In this document: positions 36,043 through 48,100 of the stretch, piece by piece
Numbering within the stretch: the first letter of the stretch is position 1
Layout of the letters: the number at the start of each line of letters is the position of its first letter
NCBI GenBank assembly: GCA_013398955.1
Contig: VWPU01002875.1
Location: 98,721-162,720, forward strand
Direction: 5' to 3'
Origin: Callaeas wilsoni
Taxonomy: Eukaryota > Chordata > Aves > Passeriformes > Callaeidae
DNA length: 64,000 nt
Notes under the pieces: generated by a model
What the model was told of the DNA's origin: nothing
The model's input: only the letters and a program-made list of their open reading frames with translations
Databases searched by the model: none
Position numbers and translations under genes: made by a program

Positions 36043-36498
36043 CATCACAGAATCACAGAATCACTTAGGCTGGAAAATACCTCAGTGATGATCAAGTCCA
36101 ACCCATGACCAAACACCACTGTGTCACCAAGACCATGGCACCAAGTGCCACATCCAGACTTTCCTTAAACACCTCCAGCAACGGTAACTTCACCATCTCC
36201 CTGGGCAGCCCACTCCAATGTTCGAAAACCATTTTTTGTGAAGAAATTCTTCCCAATTTCCAACCTAAGCCTCCCCTGGCACGGCTGGAAGCTGTGTCCT
36301 CTTGTGCTGTGGCTGGTTGCTGGGGAGAAGAGACTGACCTCCACCTGGCTACACGCTCCTTTCAGGCAGTTGTAGCGACTGATAAGGTTCCCCTTGAGCC
36401 TTCTTTTCTCCAGACTAAACACCCCCAGCTCCCTCAGCCATTCCTCATCAGACTTGTGCTGCAGACCTTTCACCAGCTTCATTGCCCTTCTGTGATCA
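36043..36498 (-). mobile_element. CR1 LINE 3' fragment, about 455 bp
   Basis: The longest CR1 copy in the window. It reads, on plus, CACAGAATCACAGAATCACT, then CCACTGTGTCACCAAGACCA, ACACCTCCAGC, GGCAGCCCACTCCAATG, GTGAAGAAATTCTTCCCAA, CTTTTCTCCAGACTAAACA and CTCAGCCATTCCTCATCAGA. It is the reverse complement of the CR1 3' region, without coding capacity. Confidence 0.9.
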
Positions 36499-39400
36499 CC
36501 AAGGATCACAGAACTTACTAAATAAACAGCCTTGACAAAGTCCTTTGTGTGTCTTGACACGATTTTACATCAGATTCCCCGTCACAAGTGGACATGGCTT
36601 TTTCCACACTTATATTTGCTTCATGGGGCTCCCAAACAGCTGCAGAGCAGCTTCACAGGGCAGTCACATCGGAAATCCAATGGAATGGCACCTATGCATA
36701 ACATAAAACTTGTTTTTACCCCTGCCCTAAGATTTGAATCTATCTACACAGGCAGTTTTAAGGCAAGTGCTCAGCAGAACATCAGAAACAAGGAAGATGA
36801 GCCACAACGAGCAGTCTCTGCTGTTTTTCACTTCCCCAAAAGCCTCCAGTAGCACCGTGTGTCTGAAATGATTAAGTGAAATAGCAATCTGCTCTTGAAA
36901 CACACGTGGAGATTGCATAACTTGTACAAGGAGAGTATTTTCAGCAGAATTGCTCTTAAAATCCTCATGCTGAACTTCATCTCTTCGCCTCATTATTAAA
37001 GCAAATGCACATCTGAATAATAAAAATAAAGCACATCTTTGTAGTCCCAAAGAACAGAAGGGTACAGAGAAGATCTTTTCAGGTTTGAGCTGTGTCTACC
37101 TCTTGCTGGCTTAAGGACTCTTTCTGCTCTTTTTTCCTTCCCCTTTTTAAGAATTTGGTCAAGAAAATGGTTTGAACAATATAGACCATTAGCTGAGTCT
37201 GTCTGGCTGAAGGGCAAAAATAGCCATCCCTCAATCTGAGCTTTAAAATAGCTCCTCCCCAACAGCACTCAGATGTTCCCCAGCTAGGCAAAATGTTTAT
37301 TTCCATCCCTCCTTTTTAAACACTTAATTTCAACCTATGCAGGCAACTGTGGTCAAGCATGACACAGCCCAGAGCAACAGCTCTCAGGAGACAGGATGAG
37401 AGTTTCTCACAGCCTGACTGCATCACACACAAAGCCTGATATAGCAGCAGCACAGGGGCAGCTGTGCTGGAGCCTCGGCCCCGTTTGGAGTCACTTCCCT
37501 CACACCGTAAGTGCGGGTCATTCCATACATCCAGGCAACAGGAGTTCTGCCTGGGACTTGTTGTCTTCCCAGGCATCATGAAAATCACAGACAGAATTGC
37601 ATCCAGTACAGCATTTAAAGCAGATAGAACAACAACAACAACAAAAAAGCCACAATAGGGTTTTGGCTGAGATTGCTGAAGGGTTGGAAAACTCCATGTA
37701 ATAAAGTAAAGGAATTGTAATGTGCAAGTAGACAGAACTACTGCTGTATAGAATAAAACACTGATGATGGGGGACTCCTGGATTAAAGCAAAAGATAAAC
37801 TGTGCAACCACACAGTTTGTCTTCAAGAGAACCTATTTTTAGATGCAGAACTGACCAACTAACAGGCCAAAAAGAACACATAGGAACACTTTTAACTTGA
37901 TGTCTCTGTGATTTTTTTAAACATTTTTAATGATAAGCCACACTTTGTTGAGATTTTTCATTACAAAACTCTTGGGAGATAACTCAGTTTCAATATACTT
38001 AGCAGCAGCTCATATGCATTTATTATTATGCTCCAGAGATGCTTGCTAATCTCAAAAGGACTCCGGGCATTGCTGATATCTAATTGAGAAGGGCAGTCTT
38101 TAAAGTCAAACAAGCTGTGCCAAAATTTCATTTTTCAGAGTATAAAAACTTCAGTCCAAATTCAGCACAAGGAGCCTCCAGAAGGCAGTCAAGTTTTCTT
38201 TATTTGAGGAAAGAAAAAGGGAGTAATGTACTAATATTACTTAGTCCAGAGGTTACAACATATATTTGTACATGTACACACCTATACATTACATTTACTA
38301 TAATTATCAGTTATCTATTTTCGGTAGATAAGTTAATTTAGAAAGAAATGCATGCAAAAATACTTGGGCAAACTTCCTGATCAGAATCTCTATTATAAGA
38401 TACCTAAAGAGCCACAACTGATATTCTCCTGTCCCCCCAAAAATATGGTACAGAAAGTCCCCCATCTCCAGTATTTCTTTGGTGTGGTACAATGGAACAG
38501 AGCTGGTCAGAGGCACCAGCTCCCTCCTATCCCCAGCACTGTCTCCAACCAGTTTTTCTACCTTTCTCAAGAAAACTAAACTCCCTGTGAAAGCCTCTAT
38601 GGTCCACATGAACCCTATCAATTATTTCCAGTAGGAAAGGACAAGCAGCACTTGCCAACATTTCCAATGGGAGTTGCTACAGGCTGTGATCTTTTGATCT
38701 TTTGAGAATCTAAATAATTTGTACAGTTATCTAAATGAAGGCCATTTCACAGGTTCATGAAAGGCTTCAGACTCACCTTTTGTTAAGGAAGTTACATCAA
38801 GACTTTCTTAAGTTTCCTGATCAGCTGTTAATTAATGGCTAAGAGGCAACCAGGGATAGGCTTAGAGCCCTCTCAACACCACTTGACAGACTGTGATCTT
38901 CACCTGGGACACCACCGCACACACACATCAGCACTGGCTGCAATCCCACTCAAACTGTTTCACATCTGTCTGTCATTTTGCATTTCTTTTTGCTCTTTTT
39001 TCCCTCTCTAGTAAAAAGAGAAAAAGCATAGGCACATAGCTAGGTATTATATCGTTGATATAATAGCCAGTATACATGCACGGTTTCTTTATCTACACTA
39101 AAACACTTGAGTTCCAATGTGCTTACACCTTTTCGTTTTGGGGTAAAGCATATTTGTTGGAACAGTCGGAACAGTCAAACTTTATTTGTAAATCAGAATG
39201 AGCACCGAGGTTAAAATTTACTTTACATTTTAAAAACCTGTAAGTTGAACCCTGGTACATGGTCTGGAAGCTCAACATCACTCTCTTGTGGGCAGAGACA
39301 TGAACCCTTTGGCTGGACTGAGCATGCAGAGGTGCAGACAGCTCCAATAAAAACAAATGTCTTTTAAGCCTAACTCCTTCTCCCACTCAGTCTGTCAGAC

Positions 39401-42400
39401 CCACAGATCTTTGCTGCCAGAGAACACAAGGCAAGACAGGCATATTAATAAATATAATGCAAAATTCTCTGAGGTTTTGCTCTTCTTCCTTTGTTTAAAG
39501 TGTCTGTTTAGCAGCTGTCACAGTGAGACAGATAAAACAATTTTTTTCACCTCCCTGTACTCATCTGTCTTCTTTCTTCTATGTCTAATCTTTCTCTATT
39601 GTTTGCTGCATATTCTCCCTTTCACTTATCTCAGCAACTACTTGGCTACCCTCTTCCCCCCATACTTTAACTCGCTGGCACAGCACCTCTTTCTGGTGAG
39701 ACAATTACTAATCCACCACTGAAAAGGTTTCCAAAAAGCACGCTGCCTGACACAGTGAGACTGACTGAGGACTGGAGCACTAGGACTGATGGCAAGTTCA
39801 AGCCTCCTGGTCACATCAGAAAGCTACCAGGGATCTTCTCAACCGAACCACTTCGTCATCAAATACGAACCTAGAAAATTTTGTTAAATGAAATATTCTG
39901 TAAATATGTAACAGCTCTGATAAACAATGTATAATCCCTCAATATCCTCAAAACCAAAGCATTTCCTCCCCACTGCCCTGCAAATCCCAAGAAAGCTGTT
40001 TAAACACAGAAACAGGCAAAGCCTACAAATCATGTACAGTTTTCCAGTAATAACCTTCAAACTCCTACAGGTTTCCACTTCAAGTTTCTGCACAGTTCTT
40101 CACAGTCTGGCGCCTTTTTTTGTGAATTAAGAAGTTCAGGGCAATGTTAATATCCATTATCAGAAAATCTTACGACAAAAAGAGTTAATATTAGCTACCA
40201 TAATTAATAATAATTATTAAACCATAATAATAATAGCTACCATAAAATTAACATTGATGTACTTGTCCTAATTTCTGGGGACCCACCTGAAGAGTTTTCT
40301 TCTGTCAGCTGAGAGTCCATCCATACCTGGAATACCGAAAAATCACGAGAAAGCCACTGATCTTTGATGACCCAGTGAAGCTAATCTGATGGTACTGCAC
40401 AGCACACAACAAAGTTTTGAATAGATAAAACCAATCATCTTTTCAGCATGCACAACAAAAGAAAAAACAAACGGGAAGTTCTGAAATATCTCTACTCCTT
40501 TCAGACACTGACTGGCTGACAGCCCAGCAGAATTTCAACTCCAACAGGCATGAATTAGTTTCCAGGCAGAAAAGCAGAGATAAAAGGGGAAAGGATTTAA
40601 AGAATTTTTCATGGGCTTTTGTCAAAGGGGTTTTTTTTCTGCTTGGTCTACAGAGCAAGGGCTCAGCTGTGATTTCAGGCTCTTTTTTTTTTTTATTTTA
40701 TTAACTATAAACTTCAACTATTATGTTGGCCACAAAAATCATGGTCAATTTTTGTACATTTCTCACCGTATCTTGTCTAATCAACACGCAATGTCTATTA
40801 CCTTTTCAGGTGAACAGAGCAGAAGCCAGTAAAACTGTAACTTTAAAATGAACCATAGTAAAATATTATCTAAAGTGGCTGAATTTTGAGCATTTGCATT
40901 ACAGTTCTTACCATTCACCCACTTCATTTCGCTTCAACCTCTCATTCAGTCGTGTCAATACAATACGCAAAGTGTCCTCCTTAGGAAGAGAGGATATTGG
41001 CAGAATGGGGAATTTGAGGCTGGATCTGCTGCCTTTATCTCTGGAAGTGCCTCTGCTCTTATGTTGGTTCATCCCCTCCACTATTTCTGGACAACCTCTC
41101 AGAAAGTATACCAGTTCAGATGGAGTACTTTATGGAATCATGAGACAAGAAAAAAAAAAGAGAATAAACTCATTCATGTTTGCAGAACCAAAAGTCACAA
41201 AGCTTCTACTGCAGAGGCTCATGGAGGTTTCCACACTCCTCACCAGCTCTCTCTGTGCCGTCGCTATGGCAGACAGGCAGCACAGCCATGGCAACGGCCT
41301 CCAAATAGCAAACTCCTCAGAGTTATGCAAGAGTCTCCAGCCAATACTGGGTTTTACATATTTAATTTAGAGTTTCTACCTTTTTACAGGCTTACACGCA
41401 CTATATGCAGCATACTGAAAAAACACTGGGCAGTTTAGCAGGGACTGGCATCTCCTGTGCTCCACTTTCCCCAGGCCCACAGTGTGGCTGCCCCAGCAGA
41501 TCCCTTAGTTCAGCTCTTCTGGGAGCAGCTGATGCAGCAGAAACTCTTGCACCCTCTCCCTTTGGCTCTCCTCCCTGCAAACCACTAAATATGTCCTTCC
41601 CACACAGCCGCTGAGCTTCACTGGCCCGGAGCCCATGAACACTAAATTGTTTTTCTGATTCAATTAATCCAGCAGAATTCCACTAGCCCATTGCCCCCAC
41701 CTCATCCCATGGAAGCCTAGGATTCCTTGTTCCACCAGGACCCAAAGAGTACCATCTTCCTTCACTGAAGCTAGCAGCACAAGGCACTTGCTGAGAGGGT
41801 CTGTTTCAGACACCAAAACACATCTCAGGAAAAGCAGCAACATTTTGAGAGGCTCAAGGATTTCCAGTACATCAGTGGCAGGCCAAGAAGGAGCACCTCT
41901 TCTACTGCTATGGTACTGTTTCTTCTTTACTCTTAATTAAAACTTTAGAATGCTTTATATCTAACCCTCTGCAATTTTTTTCCTCTTACTGTAAAATAGC
42001 TGAAGCTTTCATACAGTGTCATCTGTTTTAAGGATAACACATTTCAGATGTTTATGTCTGGAACAGAAAGAAATGTCCTTGGTAAGAGAAAACACTTTGT
42101 AGTTACTATGCTGAGGAAGATAATCTTTATCTTACCACTGGAATAATTCTTTTTTCCAGTGATCCTGCAAAACAATAAATCATTATGGCCAACAAGAGCC
42201 AAGAAAAGAACACACCTCTTTTGGAACCATGCAGTGGTCCAGCTGAAAGTCATGGTGTGACCTGATTTCCTAACACTTCAACAATCTCTTGAAATATCAG
42301 TTTAGGAACCTTAGTCCAATAGGCAAGCCCAAAAAAAGATTCACCCTTCTTTTCTCATATTGAAGAAGAGAGAGAGAAACTCTGGCTGGTCTTGGAGGAA

Positions 42401-42787
42401 CCTTTCAAAAATGTGTTGGTAGACCTAGTGAAAACGTCTACCAAATAGGGAGCCAGTGAAAGAAATGCAGATTCTGGGAAAGGACAAAACCCACCAAATA
42501 ATATCAAAATAATTCTGTCTAATAAGTAAGTCTCATTTTGATCCTCCTCAAATTAAATCAAAGCAGCTCATTTTGACTTGATCTGGTCTTAAATTACAGA
42601 TAACTCTGGTAAAAAAAAACAAACCCAAAACTCTAAAAACTCAGATCTAAACAAGTAGAAAATAAAATGGTAGAAGGGAAATGTAGGAAATTAAAGAATT
42701 ACATTAAGTTAATGTGAATGGTTTGTGTAAAATTTGTTTTAACTTGTCCTAAAATACTATTGGTTTGGTTTTGATCTTTTTGCACTC

Positions 42788-42815
42788 AGCCATCAAGTAC
42801 TTATGCTTGATGGCT
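42788..42815. other. Short inverted repeat
   Basis: AGCCATCAAG and CTTGATGGCT form a 10-bp perfect stem around an 8-nt loop in unannotated AT-rich DNA. Confidence 0.6.
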
Positions 42816-44680
42816 TTTGCAGCTGTAAAACTGGCAGCATCAGAGGGATCAATTCTCATTAGCAGCTATTTACTGGTATAGAATGAATGAAATAGTTTTA
42901 TGCTTTATTTTCTTATTGTGATCTCTTCTTTTACTTAGATCAGACATCTGCCTCAAACTCTGCCTTTTAGTTTTGTGTGTGCACACATGAACCAGCTTCT
43001 ACATGTATAATGTACTCATGCTCTCACAAGGGCTTTTGAAACAGACCTAGAAACAGGAATGTCCTATACCAGTTGTAATTCAAAAGTATTACACTTATGT
43101 TTTTAATAAAAAATCATGTCATTGATGAGTATTTCAAATGACTGCTGACACAATTAGAATGGTAGCCCTGTAGCCTCCTGCCATCAAAACCTTGCCATGC
43201 AAAAGCAGTATTCCTAGTTAGCACTGCTTGGTCAATAACCCAAGCTGAAGTATTGTTAAATTTCTCATTTCTTGGTCAAAACCCCTATCATACTCAAGAA
43301 ATTTTCATATTCACCTATTGGCTAAGTTTTCCTAAAGATTCTCTTGCAGAGTATAATGACTTCATTTTCCCAGGAAGATGTCTCCCTGCTTTTAAAAATA
43401 GCTTCTTGTGTAATCGTTCCTTTCTGACAGTTGTATTAAACTTATATATTAAAAAAGCTCGCTTTTAAGAATTCTCTTCTGTAGGACATACTTGGAAATT
43501 AAAGCAATAATGAAGTGTCTTGCCACTTAGATTTCAGTGTAAAATAAAAAAAAATTCTCACAATGCATCATATGACACTCCAATCAGTGTGGTCAGGCTC
43601 CCCTAATAATTCAATACTTATTCAAGACCTAATACTTAATTCAAGACTTGTGCTTCCTATGGGCTGCTGTGGGCTTGCTACTAATAGGAAAGGAAAATAC
43701 AAAAGCCTTCTCTTGCCACCTTAACTCAGATTTATTCCAACTACTTATTCATTATTTGGACAAAGGCGGTAGAGGCAACTGTTACAAAGACACAAGCCAA
43801 ATTAGAAAACTGCAATTATAAACAAAATACAACACTCCGAACTTTTCATTTATAACTGCCAAACTAGTTTACCAAAACAAATATGACAAATGAGAGTTTT
43901 AAAAAAGGAAACTCAGTTAAGTGACATGCCCAGATCTGTGTTGCTTACTAGTAACAGAAAGAAACGGAAATCAAGCCTAACTGACATTCAAATCCTTCTT
44001 TCCTCAGTCACTTGCCAGACCTTCAAAAAGCACAGTATGCAGTTTTAGAGCTTTACATGAAATCGGATTATTTCTCTGCATTTCTGACAAGTTGTCTGCA
44101 TAACCCTCAGTCTAACAACACTTGCCTTGATCTGAAGTGACTGTCTGTACCCAGCCCAGTGAGGCATTTTGCATACACTCATTAATGGCTTTTGTTGTAT
44201 TCTGCCTTTTCCTCTGAAAACATCTTAGACAACTAACTGTGAATGCCAAAAAGATAATAGATAATTAGTCAAGAGGTAATTTGGAGACTAAATGAGCTAA
44301 CTGCAAGAAAAAATGGATTGCATACTAGATATGCCCCACTAATGAGTATTTTGATCTTCATTAACTGAAAGATGATGACATTAAATAATGTTTAACAGAG
44401 GGAACTTCCAAAAGTGTACACTTTAAGTGACAATTTCTGAGAAAACACAGAAGCAGGACTGCATCCAAAGCAGGACTGCACCCATTCTTCAAGCAGCCTG
44501 GGCAGCACCTCTCAGTTTGGAGACCCGCTGAGCAGAACTTCACCACTTAACTCTTCCTACCAGACACAGAGGGGAGCAGCCAGGAGACATCTCAGCCATA
44601 GAGATGCCACAAGCAGGCACTGCCTCAGAGTTCAATAAAAAAGAGGCATTTTTCACAAAGTAGAATCTCAGAGGAGTGGA

Positions 44681-44715
44681 TAAATACTTACAAGTACTTG
44701 TAAGTATTTAAATAC
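44681..44715. other. 30-bp perfect palindrome upstream of SPARCL1 exon 2
   Basis: 44681-44710 is its own reverse complement with no spacer (arms of 15 bp, centre AAGTACTT). It overlaps a second palindrome, GTATTTAAATAC (44704-44715). It lies about 270 bp before the SPARCL1 exon 2 acceptor. Confidence 0.9.
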
Positions 44716-44983
44716 TCAACCTATGTCCATTCACAACTCCGCCTCTCAGTAACACCCACTGGGGTTTGTGAACATAGCCTACAGCTTAACCCCTGTCTGA
44801 GAACCGAGACCAAAGTGTCCTCTAGTTAAGCTGGTGTAACATCTGAGTTTACAGGACACTGCATGGCAATTTTGTGGGTCTCCAGACTAAACAAGTTACG
44901 GCAATCACTACATTGCTTCCATCACTCATTTCTAGGTCCTTATACCCAAATCCTAACTTGTTTTGTTTTCATGTTTTTTGCAG

Positions 44984-45101
44984 AAAGGAAACCTCTAAGC
45001 CCTACCCCTGTACCTTTAACTATTGTCCTCTACAAGATCTGGAAAGCATGAAGGCTGTAGCTCTCTTCATTTGTCTTCTAGGACCAGTTTTTGCAATTCC
45101 A
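44984..45101 (+). CDS. SPARCL1: SPARCL1 exon 2, signal peptide
   Basis: Acceptor GTTTTTTGCAG, 64 nt of 5' UTR, then ATG at 45048 and 18 codons [18 protein letters not shown] before GTAAGT. It is close to the mammalian leader (LCLLGTAAAIP). Confidence 0.95.
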
Positions 45102-48100
45102 GTAAGTCCTCATCCTGCTATTATTACCAAGCACTTAATTTCCCATCCTGAGAATATTCTATATTATCCCATTGACCTATACAAGATTTTTATGGACACA
45201 CAAATATTCATATATTTGTCCTTTTTTAGACCCATCCTGTAAACCACAAGCTCAGAACTCACAGACAGAAAACTCCAGAAAAGGTACTCTTCTTGTTCTT
45301 TAAACAATAGGAAGTAACTTATATTATTCATCTCAAATATAAAATACATTAGCACATACATACTGATTGGCAAATTGATTTATGTTAAAAAACTTTAGGC
45401 CCTCTCACCCCAAGAGTTAGTGCCAAGTATCTCATGCCTTGCATATTAAACAGTTGCAAACAGGACAAAATCTAAAGCTCAAAATGGAAGTTTCACTTAT
45501 TGACAAAATTACCTTAAATGAATCTCCACATATCATCATTACACATATTTGTATAGGAAATAAGCTCCAGTGACAATCAAAATTGTGGTTACCACAGCTC
45601 CAGTACAGGAGGAGGATGAAATCCTCAATGTATCACACCAGAGGATCATATGCAGTCTCAAACATGTAAGAATTTTAGCCACCATATGTTTCATTAGTCA
45701 CGGTGCAGAGCATTAGACACAGCTTGTCCTGGCAGAGTACTCTGTGGCTGATGAGCCAGATGCCCTGATGGCAATAAGACAGAAGATTTCACCAGCCCTC
45801 CCTACGCCACACATATGCTAATGACAGAGCCCACAATTTTGCATTCATGGCTGACACAAATTAAAATTCCTTTTTATTGCACTGTTCTGTTGAGCCTTTG
45901 TGGCTCAGACACAATTGGCTCCAAGCCACTGGATGTTTCAGAACTACTAAACTCTGATCATGCTCTGTAGTAAGAGATTCAACATCCCAACTGTTATGCT
46001 AACCTTTTTGTTATTTTTAATTATAACCTATATCCCACTCTGTACGGCTTTCTGGATACATTTCATATCAATCTGGATGGTACTCTGCACTATGAAAAAC
46101 CAAAAATTAACTTTTCCTAATGAAGTATCCAGCACAGGAAATGGTCTAAACATTAGTTTGTAGCCTACAGCTGACTACTAGAAATAACACACAGAAGACG
46201 CATCAAAACAAAACCTTGCAATAGCCAATGAATCATCGGTTCCAAGTGTGTGCATCATCTGTCGAAGGCCAGTTCTCCCCCACAGTATCCAATCACAGAT
46301 AAGTAACTGAAATTTGCCCAAGTTCCTTCACAAGCACCCAAGTTCTAAGAGCTGATTTTATTCAGGGTACGAAGGTATAACAGAAAGCAGCATCTGGAAG
46401 CCATATCCAGGCACATGTCTGCAGGACAGATGCAGGACAAGACTTCCTGTCAAGACATGAGCCGAACCACTCTCAAACTGCTGCTTCAAACACAGGCATC
46501 CACAACAGACAATCTTAAAGACTGTTTGGCCTTGTATTTTCTAAATCTCTAGAACTTCAGAAAAGCCCCACAGTGAATTTCTGTTAGATTTGAGCAAACA
46601 TACAATCTTCCCCTGAAAAAGTTAAAGCTGGAATTGATACAGTGAATATATTTCCCAGTACTATTTCCACATCAGTAAGGACACCAGGAAAAGACAAAGT
46701 TGTAAAACATTAAGATATCACTTTGACATTAGGAAATAGGATATAGCTGATCTACAAGAAGCAAATTAATATTTCCGATCCTACCTTTTTAAAAAAAAAA
46801 TTGTATAAATATTTCTGAGTGGATTGTTTGTTTCCAAGCAGTCATGAGACTGCCCAAACTAACGGAAAAGCTATTCCAGCAATTTGGATGCTGAGAAGGA
46901 CCATTCTTCCCAAATTAAATCCTTCAAAAGCTTTAAGAAAAATCAGCATTAGGTGCTATATTGCTGTAAGCAATAAGCAACACTGAATATCCATAGGTGT
47001 TGTTCAGAATTACACACAGCAGCAGAAAGGCAATTGCTGCAGCAAGACCTGACAGTCATCTTAGTACTTGCTTTCTCCTCAAGCATTTGAGCCTTCTCCA
47101 CTGAAGGTACTAGTTTTGCTATTGGCTTGACAGAATAAGAAAAAAAAAAGGCACTCAAACATCTATTTTAATCTTATGACACAGTAATTGTCACCGCATA
47201 AAGTAGTTCCTGGTGACTTCAGCCAGGAAGCAATGATGTATCACACTCAAAGTAGATGAATATATGGATTATTAAATCAATGCAGGGCACTCCTCAGGAA
47301 TTACTATCATGACACCTTGTGAAAGGTGCCCTCTCTTCCCCTGCTCCTCTTTTCCCAGGTCCCTTATATTCCCCTTATCTGCGTAGGAAGTTAAGTTTCG
47401 CATTCCCCTTCTCTAAGATGATGATTATCGCAGCCTACAAGCGCTTGGAGTTAGTAATGACTAAAACGCTAATTAAGCATTTTGAGATTTCATAAGACAT
47501 CCATACGCATCTGTCTCTGAAAAAGAGCTGCATAGACCTCTCCAGAAACTCCAGCAATAAAAGAAGGGACAGATAAACAGATTTGCTGAGAAAGAGAAGG
47601 GACATCAGCTATGAATTTCATGCTCTGGGCTAGTTTAAGAGGAGCACATACAAAGAAAACAAAGCCAGTCTCATGCTTTGCAATACAAGGCAAAAATAAC
47701 AGTGCATCAACTTCAAATAAATCCTAACGTTTATTAATCTGTTATTTTAAATTTTTTTTAAGCATGAATATATTCATCCTGAAGCCTCAAAGGAAGAGAA
47801 CACAGCATATGTAGACAAGGGTGATTTGCTGCCCAGTCACAGCAACTTAAAACCAGAGGTATCAGTACTGGGCACTGAAGACAGGGATGAGACCATTAGG
47901 AAACAAGGAAGAACTGGGAGCGAGCATCAAGTTAAAAATAGCCTGAAAAGCATCGATTTCCTTGCACTGCACAATAAACTAGGTTTGGCTTCTGATAACC
48001 AGGACAGCAACTCTGGGAGCAGCGGCAGAGAACAGTCCAGCTCTGAGCATGACCAGCTCAGGAAGCATGAGAAACATGGCAACATGGCAAACCAACATCT

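Larger units (their letters stand above)
27230..44980. other. Gene-poor interval between DMP1 and SPARCL1
   Basis: Almost 18 kb without a supported coding exon. In mammals DSPP occupies this position. I found no Ser-Asp repeat, no DSPP-like C-terminus and no SIBLING-type signal-peptide exon followed by phase-0 acidic exons. Base composition becomes AT-rich from about 29 kb. A CR1 lies near 36 kb and A/C-rich simple tracts near 31.6 and 37.6 kb. The non-coding first exon of SPARCL1 probably lies here but was not placed. Confidence 0.55.

Noticed and set aside
36105..36521. 138-codon plus frame and 131-codon minus frame
   Set aside because: Both lie inside a CR1 3' fragment and represent no host gene.
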